Position numbers and translations under genes: made by a program. Below the pieces are notes generated by a model that was not told where the DNA came from, did no database searches, and worked only from the letters and a program-made list of their open reading frames with translations. From Odiellus spinosus (taxonomy: Eukaryota; Arthropoda; Arachnida; Opiliones; Phalangiidae): a stretch of DNA of 64,000 bases. Location of the stretch: the NCBI GenBank assembly GCA_963920705.1, contig CAWUCO010000001.1:657402-721401 (forward strand), in the 5' to 3' direction. This document shows, piece after piece, positions 30,505-42,743 of this stretch. Numbering within the stretch: position 1 is the first letter of the stretch; each line of letters opens with the position of its first letter.

Positions 30505-31680
30505 TCTTATAAATATAAGATTTGGACACACAGAAAATAATAAAATGAGACGACCTTTAGATGCGTTTCTTATCCCTCCCAAGAGCGTAATAACGCCAAG
30601 TGGTTCTCAGCTTTGGGATACAATTTAATATTTCGATCGTTGTAATTGTACTATCTTCGTTTTATGAGTTTTGGATGGAAGTTCTCGAAAGTGGGGTTTA
30701 ATTATACTTTCAGATCTGTTCTAGCAACTACGATATGACACTCATTATAACGAAGTTTAATAGTCGTATGACTAATATAAAGGGAGAGTGAAATCGTTAT
30801 AAAATGGGCCACGATCTAATCAAAGATATGAAATGAGAAACACCGAACTATTTTCCGAATACTTCCCCTATAAATCTAACTGCGAAGATGTTACGTAATT
30901 GTCTAATGGCACTATAATGCAGGGTTGGTCGATAATTATCGATGGATAATTATCAATGATAATTATCGATAATTATTCAACGAAAAAATAGTGATAATTA
31001 TCGAATTAAATAAAAATCTTTGAATTGGGTTATTCAAGTTTAATTTTCAATAATTCAAATAGATATTTGGCAATATACGTTACAATAGTATCGCCATTCA
31101 AAGCAAAATGAATTCTATATCTTTTAAACAGTCGTTTCGCGATTGAAATTTTGAAAGCGTGTTAATTTACTTTCGTATTGTTTTTAATTTATGATTTTGA
31201 TCATTATCTAAGGTGTTTAAATTTAATTATTGAATTTTATGTGTTTTAATTTAATTTTTGGACCGGTTTTAATTTGATTTCAAATAAACCGATAATAATC
31301 GTATAAATCGGAATTTTGTCTTTTTTCCGAAAAAAATCAATTTTTTTTGCCAACCCGGTTATAAAGTCACGCGCTTGTCAGTAAAAAATATAAGTGCTTC
31401 AAAATCAAGCACTGAATATCTTGGGAAAAATAGACACCTTCCATAAGGAAGATAAAGTTAAAAATTGTTCAGCCCTAACTTATTTTTCTTATTCTTACGT
31501 TTTAGATTAATAGAAATATAAGATTTGGACACACATAAAGCGGCGTGAAATTAGACTTTCAGATCTGTTTCACCCACCACGATACGACCCTCTTTAATTG
31601 AAAGATTAATTGTCTCTGTGATATTTATATAAAAGTCGTTTGACTATTATAAAGGGAGAGGGGATTTATAATAGAGATTA
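30505..31680. repeat. Diverged direct repeat pair
   Basis: 30505-30790 and 31510-31680 share ataagatttggacacaca, actttcagatctgtt and a final aaagggagag in the same order. They are diverged copies of one sequence lying on both sides of the hAT-type element. Confidence 0.55.
30920..31358. mobile_element. hAT-type MITE
   Basis: The element starts cagggttgg and ends ccaacccgg, the typical hAT end with one mismatch. Flanks are ctataatg and ttataaag (6 of 8 identical), compatible with an old 8-bp duplication. The inside is AT-rich with repeated ataattatcgat palindromes. No coding capacity. Confidence 0.6.
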
Positions 31681-32038
31681 GATCAACAAATGGATAGGAC
31701 TTTTCTCGAAACCCTTGAATCCATGTTTCCTTTTATTTTAAGAAAAGTGTCATGATTGCGTGTTGCGCTCCATTTTCCTCGTGATATTACATCATAAACG
31801 TTTGAAGGCAATATTAAGTTTTAAACGTCCTATCGTGGAAGTTCGAATAATACGATGACAAAGCGAAACATTAATATATAGTTAAGAATCGTAATTAAGT
31901 TGGTCCAACTTTGTACGAAAATCTTGGAAAGGCAATTTTGACGAACCGTATTTTTACCATTTTGGATTTAGTATATTTCTGATAATATCACTATTAAAGG
32001 GCTTTAATTACAAATATCCTTATCGTTCTCTATTTTTG

Positions 32039-32740
32039 CAAAATGGCTCGAGTAAATTAAAGAACTTTTTAATTATTATAATGATGCAATTCACAGATAC
32101 ATACAATAAGACATATTTACGTAATACTTTACAAGAATTTTAAAGATATTCGATAAACTAATATTTATTTCACTTTTAGTCCGAATAATCGATGATCACC
32201 ATCGTATTGTCCAATGGATAAACGGGTAACCAAAAACATACCATCGTTTTTAACGTTTAACCGTAAGTGAAAACTGCTTGATTTCTTTTCGATAAATATT
32301 TTTTAAGATAAAGCATAAAATTGTGAAACTAAAAAATTAACAAAAAATACGTTTATCGTAAATTAGCAGATTTATCTCTTCTCAATTGAGTCGATAAAAT
32401 ATATTCTTTACATGTTATGGTAAAGTGCGCCGATAAATGATTTCCTTTACATCTCATGGTCAAGTGCGCCGATTAAATATTTCCTTTACATATCATGGTC
32501 AAGTGCGCCGATAAATGATTTCCTTTACATCTCATGGTCAAGTGCGCCAATTAAATATTTTCTTTACATTTCATTATCAAGTGCTCTGATTAAATATTTC
32601 CTTTACATCTTATGATCATTACAAAATGACTCGAGTAAATTAAAGAACTTTTTAATTATTTTAATGATGCAATTCACATATACATAATATAAGACATATT
32701 TACGTAATACTTTACAAGAATTTTAAAGATATTCGATAAG
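32039..32740. repeat. Direct repeats around a 40-bp tandem array
   Basis: A sequence of about 118 bp (ctcgagtaaattaaagaact through aagatattcgataa) occurs at 32039-32157 and again at 32630-32740. Between them, at about 32395-32620, a unit of 37-41 bp (tttcctttacatctcatggt plus caagtgcgcc) is repeated about five times. Confidence 0.75.
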
Positions 32741-33400
32741 TAGTAAAGGATCTTCTCTTTAACGACTTTAAATAGCTTTCGCCCGCGCTCTGACGCCCCC
32801 AGCTCGTTCGGCGGAAAAATTCAAATTTTGGCGCGCGCTTTTCGACGCGGAGGGTTTTTCTGGCCCGGCACTTGGCTCTCTCGCTCCTGCCATGACGTCG
32901 TTTCTCTCTCGCCGTTCTCGTCGTCCCCTTCCTTGTTCCGCTCAGCGACCGGCGAGGTGCATTTTTCCTCTATCGTTTCCCTCTCTCGCGCCAAATTTTC
33001 GTAGTTTTGTCAGCCATGACGGCGGCTGTCTTCCTGCCTCTCACTTCGTTTCGCCCCAAGCGCGAGGTCCCGCATGTAGGAAACAAGAGGTTTTTATTTT
33101 TAAAGGGGTTGTTAGCGTCCAATATAACTATGACTAAATCATAATATAATTATTATAACCTGGTTTCAGAATTATAATTGTACAACATAACTATTACCAA
33201 ATCATTAATAAAATTATCAAATGACCTGGTTTCAGAATTATTTAAATAAAAGCTTTTCAGCAAATTATGTATGTATGTATATGTATGTATATGTGTGTGT
33301 GTGTCCGTCGTTCGCGGTGTTCGCAATTACGTCATCGCAAGAAAATTCTCATAGGTGGCGGTACAATTTCAAAATTCTGAAATTTCCAATTTAAATAAAA

Positions 33401-33500
33401 CCTCTCACAGGTGGTCTCCCACCCAGTTACTGTCCGCGCTCGACGCTGCTCCGCTTAAGAGATAGCCATGCGAACGCCCTAACGACTTTGCTATAAGCAC
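33401..33500 (-). repeat. 5S rRNA-like fragment, possibly SINE-derived
   Basis: On the minus strand the sequence reads cttaagcggagcagcgtcga, then gcgcgg, cagtaactgggtgggagacc and acctg. This resembles the internal control region of 5S rRNA (gttaagcagcgtcgggc...agtac-ttggatgggtgaccgcctgg). The 5' half of 5S is not convincingly present. It is best read as a 5S pseudogene or the head of a 5S-derived (SINE3-type) element. Confidence 0.45.
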
Positions 33501-34380
33501 TTGGAAGAATCTTAGATAAAAACCTCTTAAATCTGGAAGGGGTGCACTACGGAAGCCAGGCCGTGTTATAGCAGCGCCGCGTATAATGTTTCATATGTAT
33601 CCAATTAAATAAAAAATTTAAAAGCTTATTACTCGTAATTTTCATTATAAAATAAAATATTACTAGTCTTAAACGATCATAATATAATATTCAAATTTAA
33701 TTATATTTATTAAATGAATTTGACGTTAAATTTTTTTCACTAGGTGACGCTAGATTAGTAGGAAGTAGGACCACAGCAGTATAACGAAATAAAGGCGTAC
33801 GGGTTTTTTTTAACTTTAATTATGCTTGATTTAAATTCTATAATAATTAGTTCTAGTCCTCTCTCAAAAAATCATATTTAAATTTAATTATATTTTGTAA
33901 ATTAACTTTCTATCTGTAGGCATGGAATAATTAGTAGCTTATGCTGTAGGTGACACTAGTTTCCCTCGAACTCGGCTTAAAGCTTACCTTAATACCTTTC
34001 AGTCAAGGAAGGTCAAACTCATTTAGTCATTTTCTATAATTTGTTTAATCACATCATTCTCTTTAATTCAGTCTTAGGTTTAAATTAATTAATAATAAAT
34101 AATCTAGAAATTCAGTTGTGTTTATTCTTGTAAAATCCATTTCAACTACAATTTGTTTAATCATAGTTAATTTGATTCTATCATCATTACGTTTAATTTA
34201 GTCCTATAGCTTGAAAATAATTTAATTATGGTTTTATTGTTTTAATTTTGGTTATAATAATTTTAATTTAAGATAAACTTCAACTATTATGTATCTGTAA
34301 AATAACAGAGGCTCGAAAATAAAGGTAGTGGTATGGCGCGTCCGTGCTTGCATGGAGCGAGGGGTCTCTTCGTAGAATAT
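33501..34380. other. Anonymous AT-rich DNA before the gap
   Basis: No feature is recognised apart from simple AT-rich sequence. The missing first exons of the transposase gene could lie here or in the gap. Confidence 0.4.
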
Positions 34381-34580
34381 NNNNNNNNNNNNNNNNNNNN
34401 NNNNNNNNNNNNNNNNNNNNNNNNNNNNNNNNNNNNNNNNNNNNNNNNNNNNNNNNNNNNNNNNNNNNNNNNNNNNNNNNNNNNNNNNNNNNNNNNNNNN
34501 NNNNNNNNNNNNNNNNNNNNNNNNNNNNNNNNNNNNNNNNNNNNNNNNNNNNNNNNNNNNNNNNNNNNNNNNNNNNNNNN
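34381..34580. other. Assembly gap (200 N)
   Basis: Exactly 200 unknown bases. ORFs drawn through it have no meaning. Confidence 1.
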
Positions 34581-36441
34581 GAGACAAAGAAAATTTTGTC
34601 AATACAAAACATTGATGTTAGAGAAACTAACGGAAAAAGCTCTTCGATGGAGTTTGTAGGCTTCAAGAAAGCTGCCCAAGATATTAACAGCTTAGCGTAC
34701 AAACATGGAATTACAATCGTTGAACTTGTTACTGACGCTCATCCACAAGTAGTGGCTGAAATGAGTGTGTCGTAAAGAACATTAGCAACTCCCCGTAAGA
34801 GTTATGGTGGTGTGTAATGCAAAAGACGTTCGTCTCCTTTATGCTAAATTCGTATTATATTATTAAAATAGGGTAGTTATGAGATAATTTAAACGTAAAA
34901 TTTGCCCTCACAACTATATATCTTGGGAATAACAACGAGTGGAAGGTGTTTTACCGTAATTTAAAGAATTAGTTATGTTAGGAAAATAAAGGAAAAGTAT
35001 TGTTTTGTATATGCCACGGGTAATAGTCGTACATTTATGCTTACTTGTATAGTCTTTAGTGTATATAAAGTCATAAAAAATAGAGAAATCATACTCTTAT
35101 GGGGAGTATCTGATAATCTTTGATATTGGGACAAAATGTATATATTGCAAATGGCACGCTACCTTTTTAGATAAGTCCGATCGCGTATTTCCTAATGCTG
35201 AGCTTTCTTTGGATACATGGCATGGAAGCAAAAACATTCATAGCAAGTTAATTCAGGTAAATTTGTAACAGAATTTATCTAAATTCGCGTAAATAGTAAA
35301 TACAGGAGTCACGGTATATATGATCTTGAATTGAATGATTTGGCGGTTTAAATTTAATGTAGGAATCAAGCAGGAAAGGGTGTGAAGTTTTGGCGCAGTG
35401 GGCGCCTTCTATAAGAAATCATTTTTGGTACTGCTCACTCACGTGTGAAGGGGACATTGAGAAGTTGGTGGTAAGTTTAAGATATATACAGTATTAATAA
35501 ATATGAATTGGAATTTATGTATTTCAGTGGTCCTGGCAGTCTTGCCTAAAACACATAATAAATGAGCATGAATGGCAAACAGATTTATTTGGAATTGGTT
35601 TATGTTGCCCACACGAAATGCCTTTGCCCGAAGAGGAACGCGATAAACCATGGCTTGAACCCAACTGCGAAGCTTTCAAAGCAATTCAATCTATTGTAAA
35701 AAATCCTTTTCTTTTGCGCAGAATGAAATACTACCTAAAATTCAGGTAAAATACCTTAGTTTCCGTTATTGGTGTTTGAATTAATTTTTATATTTAATTT
35801 CAAGACACACGGGTTGGGTTGAAAACTTTAATAGCTTGATTTTAAGCTATGCTCCAAAGCGCTACTCTTTTACGTATGTATCAGTTATGATTAAATCATA
35901 AAATTAGCTTACCTAACTACTGTTAATTATTTAGATGGCTAGGCTATAAAACTCGAATAATGCTTGCGGCAATAGACCATAATTCACACGTTGCTTTGAA
36001 ACAAGCAGTTACAACGAGTAATAAACCACAGTAAGCGAGAACTATATAACCATTATGAATTCACCAGTTTTTGAGTTTAGCCGCACCTTTTACAAAACCT
36101 AATATTTCGATTATAGGTATCGTTTTTCATACAATCGCAAAACTAGAAACATGAGAATCTCCAAAGTTTACGAAAAAAAAACTTATCCTTATGTTGATAA
36201 TTTGAAAAAGGCAATATTCAAGAAGAGAATGGATTTCGGGGTAATAAACTATTGAAAATCATTTTGGGCAAGTTTATAAACATGACTTTTACAGGGAAAC
36301 CATTTGCACAAAATTGATTTGGAGTCTGATGACCCAAGAAGAATACATCGTTCCAGAGGAATGAAAGATATGCTGCCAAAAGAAACAATGGTGGAGTTAC
36401 ACAAATCTCGTTTTCTACAAAACGATGGGGCTATTTTATAG
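34581..36441 (+). CDS. Kolobok-like DDE transposase, 5' part missing
   Basis: Eight exons in one consistent frame: 34581-34764, 35171-35256, 35363-35470, 35528-35745, 35805-35873, 35935-36030, 36117-36240, 36295-36441; all introns are GT-AG and phases fit. Candidate catalytic residues: D in ELVTDAHPQ (exon 1), D in LSLDTWHGSKN (exon 2), E in HTGWVENFNS (exon 5). Other family signs are WAPSIRNHFWYC and CLKHIINEHEW (exons 3-4) and IMLAAIDHNSHVALKQAV (exon 6). This layout is that of a widespread invertebrate transposase-like family that I place nearest Kolobok/THAP-type elements. No stop or frameshift is seen, so it may be recent or domesticated. The N-terminus lies in or beyond the assembly gap. 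Confidence 0.7.
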
Positions 36442-36623
36442 ATCTCGAAAAGCTAAAGCTGAAATAAAATAACGGACTCTTAGTGAACATTTTTTTGTAT
36501 TTAAATTATAATTAAAATAAAATGCATTTTCAAAGAAATCTTTATTCGCTAATTGTACAGTGAAAATATTTCAGATTAACCTGGAAGTTGCCCCGGAATG
36601 AATCCTCTATAAATCCCATTTGG

Positions 36624-37339
36624 TTATGGATATTCTCTACGAATTCTTAGCACGCAACAAGAAGGAATTGCTAGTCTACGGCCTTCACCTAGGTACCCGT
36701 ACTGCCACAAGGTAAAATTGCGATACCCGGCGTGGCGGTAGTTACAATTTAGTAAATTTGCCATACCTCTAACAATACCTCCTTCTTGTCTCAATCGCAT
36801 TGTTAAAACAAGATGAGCGGGCATTAAACATTCCAAATAAAATAAAGGGCCCCTTGTTATGCAGTTGAAATGCATACAACAAACATTTTCCGCTTCGGTT
36901 GGCATTGGTGGGCAATGTCCACAAATACATATCATTTTATTCCTGGGATGGTTAGCTTTTGCCTGCGAACTTTCATCCCCACCTGGTGCTAGCGAAAACC
37001 CGTTCCGTTGTTCGGAATTTGGTTCAAAAGAAGCCGACCTCCCTGGTCCAGAAGTCTGAGCCAGAGAAGCCGGGGTTCCTGGCTCGGAAGTCTGGCCAAG
37101 CAAATCCGAATCTCCTGGCTCGGAAATCAGCCCAAACGAAGCCAAGGTCTCTGGCTCGAAAGGTATAATTGAACACGATGGCAAATCAGTTGATTGTTCA
37201 GTTTCAAACTTTACTGGTCCTGATTGATTTAGATAATCAAACATGAAAAATACATAACGAGATATAAGTGAAAGAGAGGCGACTTACCAGATCTGACCTG
37301 TATGTTATTTAGCATGGTTTCTGCTTCTGGGATTCGGCA
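36624..37339 (-). CDS. P2X7-type C-terminal zinc domain gene, 3' part
   Basis: Two exon pieces: 37339-37288 (cut at 37340 by the EnSpm element) and 37219-36624. The last exon codes a Pro/Gly/Ser-rich repeat region (SEPGTPASLAQTSGPG type) and then a domain like the cytosolic ballast of P2X7 receptors: CICGHCPPMPTEAENVCC, a CNCITRG-like part, and RHAGYRNFTLWQYGYLGEGR followed by RLAIPSCCVLRIRREYP. In vertebrate P2X7 this cysteine-rich domain binds zinc; free-standing versions are common in invertebrates, often near transposases. No P2X channel part is present. The reading frame is intact and continues on the far side of the transposon at 48288-48232. Confidence 0.8.
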
Positions 37340-37359
37340 CCCTTACAAAAATATTCTAT

Positions 37360-37990
37360 GAAATGTATATAGAAGCTTATAGACTTCTATAGAAGGTCTA
37401 TGGGCCTATATAGCTTATAGAGTGTTATATAAAAATTTATGTAGCATTTTTCTTGTGGAATTTCCTTCAAGGTTTTTCTAAAGAATTTAAATTAAATAAT
37501 TAAAAACATTTTATAGAGAATGTATAGAAATGTTTTTATTGTCTTCTAAAAGGTTTTTATAAGAACACTTTTACGATTATTCTAAAAGTTTTCCTTAAAC
37601 TTCTTATATATATATTTTTACTGTTTTTCTGATTGTTTTCTTTAGCTTTTATATATACTATTTTACTGTTATTCTAAATGTTTTCCTTATAGATTTTACA
37701 TGTTTATTTTTACTTTTTTTCTAAAAGTATTCTTTAAAGCTTTTAAAGGTAAATTTTTACTCATACTCTTAAAGTTTTCTTCAAAGTTTGAGGTTTACTT
37801 TTTTACTTTCATTCTAAAAGATTTCTTTAAAGTTTTTATATATACATTTTTACTGTTTTCTAAAACTTTTATTTAGTTTAAATATATCATTTTTACTATT
37901 CCAAACGTTTTCATAAAAGAAATAAATTTAGATAAAGATGATTGATTCATTTTTTTTTAGTAAAAAGACGTTTATTAACTAGTTTATTTA
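37360..37990. repeat. Left subterminal repeat zone of EnSpm element
   Basis: Degenerate repeats of about 60 bp built on tttttactgtt...ttctaaaag...tttttatatat. Such zones bind the transposase in CACTA elements; binding here is inferred. Confidence 0.55.
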
Positions 37991-38040
37991 TCATTGCAAA
38001 AGTTAGGTCCTTATTTTTAACTAAGAAACGTACTACTCTT

Positions 38041-41000
38041 TTAATCAGATTCAAACTTATGTTTTAGTTCTAATACGTATATATAATCCTGAAAAGCGCT
38101 GGCTTTCAATATTAAAACTTTCATATTGATATCCGAAACCGGGTAACATAGAGTAGAGTTTGAAACCTTTGTCTTATAAAAAGCCCTACTCTTCTGTTGA
38201 GACAAATGGTACATTTTTAACCTCTTTATAATTACAAAGTAATTAATATTGCATGTGCAGACTAAAGATAAATGGGGACAACTCACGTCTTTAACACTAT
38301 AAAAACTATCAATAATACCTAAGGTTCCATCTTTCAGTTTCACCCCAGAATTATTTCTTTTTGCAACCTCATTGCCCGAAAATTTAACGCCAAAAATGCT
38401 AATTTTTTTAAATTTTGAAACAAGCCCCTCAACCTTACCATTGGGTTGATAAGGTCCCAAGATTTTATTTTCAAGAGGGTTTAAAGTATGGTAAGAAGGC
38501 ATACCGTAGCAAAAAATGCCTTCACTTACAAGACATACTTTCTGAATTAATGGGAAACCCCTTAAAAGTTCATAAAAATAACCTCCAGCTGTACCTTTAT
38601 CCTTGTTTGGAAAAGTGTCTTCAGCGAGCTCCGATATTTTGCCTAATATAACAATTTTCTCCGCGATTTGCATTGGTACATTTTGAGTTCCATGGAAAAG
38701 TTTCATTATCTTTCCATTCATGTTTTCAAATTGAAAACATGAAACAGCCCACAACGGACCCCAATTTCTTACCGTTTCAGGCAAATGTAACATTAAATGT
38801 AAATTAAAAGTAAGATTATCCTCACCGTATAAATTACCATAATGTTTTACAAATTTTTTTAGATAATTTTCAGCTTCGTCAACCATATCCATTGTAACGT
38901 CTTCAGCGAGTAGCAATGAAATTCCATTTACTAATTTCAGCCAATGTTTATAGTATTTGTCTGGCAAAAACGTTTCAAGAACAACTGGGGAATAGTATAG
39001 TAACCATGAGCGCCATTCGTTGGCTTTCCACTGCTTACGTTCTTTAATTGATCGTGGCGTTCTAGTTATTTCATCAGATGGTTTTAGTGAAAGGTAAATC
39101 TGGTCAATTTCTTCCCTTTTTTTCCCCGAGATATAATACTCTTCACCATGGTGTTCAGAATCAAACCATAAATTACAAGTAGCTTTTACAACTCCTTGAC
39201 ACGCAGCGTGCATATAATCAACAGCAAAGCCATCGATCAAGTTGAAGAAATTTAACAGCATTAGGACAGAGAACCCTTTAACTCCATTAACAGGTTTTCG
39301 AGTGGAAATAGCTAACGTTGCGTCTCGTTTGGTTTGAGAAATGTCTCTTTTAACCCCCGTGCCTGGGTCATAGATGCGAGCACCACCATTACCTCTGGGA
39401 ATTCTACGTCCTTCATTTAAACACCAATTACAACCAAAAGTACCATTAAATTGATGAAAATTCTGCAACGTGCATCGAGCAACCGAGTCGCAAGACAAAG
39501 GTCCTGGAAATACTTTTATAATTTTAGATTTTCCTTTATGTATATGCTCGAAGCCATTATTAGAGAGTTCATTCATTTCTTCAACAAAAGGTTTTAGAAA
39601 AGAGTTCATTTCTGGTTTGTCATTTCCAAACCAAAGAGCGGCAAGTTGCACAATGTTTTGTCCCGAAAAGTTCATTTCATTAACTACATAGAGCAAAGGC
39701 CATAAGGCATACCCAGAAGAATGAAAAACGGGTATGCCATCGGTGTTCCAAGTTATGGACAAATCTCTTCCCTTTTTCATAGGTATTTTTTTGTATTCTT
39801 CGCCTTTGCTGATAAACGTTTTCTTCATTTTATTTTGATTGTTTTCACGGTATGACTTTTCAACGAGAGCTTGAATTTGTTGACGAATAGAAAATACTAT
39901 AAAATAGCTCCCCTTTTCCCTGCTTTCACTCAGCTTTACAATCTTGTTGCAAGTCTCACATCGCTTATCATCAGTTCCAATGTAACTTTTGCACTTTTCG
40001 CAAATCATGTGATACGAGAAATTATGTTTAGCTTCTTCAAAATGTTTGTAAAACAAATAAAGAGAATTTGGCAAGAGAGTATTTTCTGGCATGTGTAAAG
40101 ATAGAAGGTTGAGTAAAGATGCGGTCGCTTCTTTGCTTTCCTGATGACGCAAAATATGACCCATGGTAATCAAGAGGCTTTCTTTCAGAGACAAGCCAGA
40201 GTCAGGAAAAAGGTTGCTATTCTGTAAACATTATCAATAGTTTAAGCAGACTTTCATTCTAATTTCCATCCGCACTAATTTAAGCCTAATCTTTGTTTAT
40301 TGATTCGTTATCCCAAAAGTAGAACTATCATCTGATTAGCGTTAATGAGTGTCAGTAAGAAGACTGTACAGTCTTAAGATGAACGAAAATAAATATCGAA
40401 ATTACTGGCACTCATTGACGCTACTCAGGTGAAATGAAACCAATTAGGTTTAGCTTGTAGCCATAATAAAATTGTTATTTTTTCCCAAGTACGCGGTCCT
40501 AAAAATGATAAGTATAATTATCATAATTACTGCCGATTTATATATGATTACTAGCTAAGCCTTGCTTTCATATTCCCTGATTAGCCGCTTATAGCGTAAA
40601 TATATGTCTGTAAGATTATTATTTTTATTCATCGTAAGACCATTCTTGGAAAAAAATGCCAATTTAAATATGATTACGAGCTAAGCCTTGCTTTCATATT
40701 CCCTGATTAGCCGCTTATAGCGTAAATATATGTCTGTAAGATTATTATTTTTATTCATCGTAAGACCATTCTTGGAAAAAAATGCCAATTTAAATATGAT
40801 TACGAGCTAAGCCTTGCTTTCATATTCCCTGATTAGCCGCTTAGCGTAAATATATGTCTGTAAGATTATTATTTTTATTCATCGTAAGACCATTCTTGGA
40901 AAAAAATGCCAATTTAAATATGATTACGAGCTAAGCCTTGCTTTCATATTCCCTGATTAGCCGCTTATAGCGTAAATATATGTCTGTAAGATTATTATTT

Positions 41001-42743
41001 TTATTCATCGTAAGACCATTCTTGGAAAAAAATGCCAATTTAAATATGATTACGAGCTAAGCCTTGCTTTCATATTCCCTGATTAGCCGCTTAGCGTAAA
41101 TATATGTCTGTAAGATTATTATTTTTATTCATCGTAAGACCATTCTTGGAAAAAAATGCCAATTTAAATATGATTACGAGCTAAGCCTTGCTTTCATATT
41201 CCCTGATTAGCCGCTTATAGCGTAAATATATGTCTGTAAGATTATTATTTTTATTCATCGTAAGACCATTCTTGGAAAAAAATGCCAATTTAAATATGAT
41301 TACGAGCTAAGCCTTGCTTTCATATTCCCTGATTAGCCGCTTATAGCGTAAATATATGTCTGTAAGATTATTATTTTTATTCATCGTAAGACCATTCTTG
41401 GAAAAAAATGCCAATTTAAATATGATTACGAGCTAAGCCTTGCTTTCATATTCCCTGATTAGCCGCTTATAGCGTAAATATATGTCTGTAAGATTATTAT
41501 TTTTATTCATCGTAAGACCATTCTTGGAAAAAAATGCCAATTTAAATATGATTACGAGCTAAGCCTTGCTTTCATATTCCCTGATTAGCCGCTTATAGCG
41601 TAAATATATGTCTGTAAGATTATTATTTTTATTCATCGTAAGACCATTCTTGGAAAAAAATGCCAATTTAAATATGATTACGAGCTAAGCCTTGCTTTCA
41701 TATTCCCTGATTAGCCGCTTATAGCGTAAATATATGTCTGTAAGATTATTATTTTTATTCATCGTAAGACCATTCTTGGAAAAAAATGCCAATTTAAATA
41801 TGATTACGAGCTAAGCCTTGCTTTCATATTCCCTGATTAGCCGCTTATAGCGTAAATATATGTCTGTAAGATTATTATTTTTATTCATCGTAAGACCATT
41901 CTTGGAAAAAAATGCCAATTTAAATATGATTACGAGCTAAGCCTTGCTTTCATATTCCCTGATTAGCCGCTTATAGCGTAAATATATGTCTGTAAGATTA
42001 TTATTTTTATTCATCGTAAGACCATTCTTGGAAAAAAATGCCAATTTAAATATGATTACGAGCTAAGCCTTGCTTTCATATTCCCTGATTAGCCGCTTAG
42101 CGTCAATATATGTCTGTAAGATTATTATTTTTATTCATCGTAAGACCATTCTTGGAAAATACCGTACTTGGGAAATGTGAATTAATAAATGTTTTAATTT
42201 AAACTAACCATTTCATTTTTAATAACATCTTCATCATCCGACGGAGAATCTGGGTGCTCTGATGATGAAGAGCTCTGTAATTAATATTATAAGAGTAATC
42301 AGTAAAAATATGATATTTAAAAAAAAAAACTTTTCGCTTACGCTACTAGAAGATAAGAAATCCTCATTTGTTTTGATAGCATTATTTTTCATTTCTTGAT
42401 TCTTAATATCAGATGAAATATCGGCTTCGGAATCGGCGAATGAACTTTCCGAACCACTAAAAGTATCAGCTTCTATTGGAACTTCACTCGACACAGCGTG
42501 TTGGGTATTATTATTTGTATATAATATGTTTTGCCGTTGGACCAAGCCTGAAGTACCTTGACCAAAAAGACCCGAATTTCTTTCAAAAGCGTCTCTGTTA
42601 ATGACTTTTTTCTGAGCCAATTTTAGCCGATAAAGCGTTTTCCTGGGAATATTTTTAGCGGCCTCCGGGCACCAAAGATAATGCTTGTATGTTTTACCCA
42701 TAGCCGAACAATATTTTTCTGAAACAATTAATGAAACCCTCAT
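38041..42743 (-). CDS. EnSpm/CACTA-like transposase (TNP2 type)
   Basis: Three exons: 42743-42342 (134 codons), 42274-42209 (22 codons), 40221-38041 (726 codons plus stop), all joined in phase 0, giving 882 aa without lesions. Exon 1 starts near MGKTYKHYLWCPEAAKN with IPRKTLYRLKLAQKK, followed by an acidic Ser-rich linker that continues in exon 2 (SSSSEHPDSPSDDED). Exon 3 holds a zinc ribbon (CEKCKSYIGTDDKRCETC), the Transposase_21-like core (ITWNTDGIPVFHSSGYALWP, FGCNWCLNEGRR, VDYMHAACQGVVK) and a DUF4218-like region (FNLHLMLHLPETVRNWGPLW, then FENMNGKIMKLFHGTQ). It should cut and paste its own element. An inner ATG (MGKTYKHYL) 14 codons on is an alternative start. Confidence 0.88.
40540..42160. 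repeat. 126-bp minisatellite in the transposase intron
   Basis: Thirteen nearly identical copies (core gattacgagctaagccttgc ... accattcttggaaaaaaatg) lie wholly inside the second transposase intron (40222-42208). Most are 126 bp. A few lack three bases in cgcttatagcg, giving 123 bp. Near-identity shows recent expansion. Confidence 0.95.

Noticed and set aside
34252-34775. Four ORFs running through unknown residues
   Set aside because: They cross the 200-N gap; only the part from 34581 on in the plus frame is a real exon, shown by splice phases and motifs.
40540-42160. Array considered as spacer-bearing or coding repeats
   Set aside because: Direct head-to-tail copies without spacers and without an open frame; wholly intronic.
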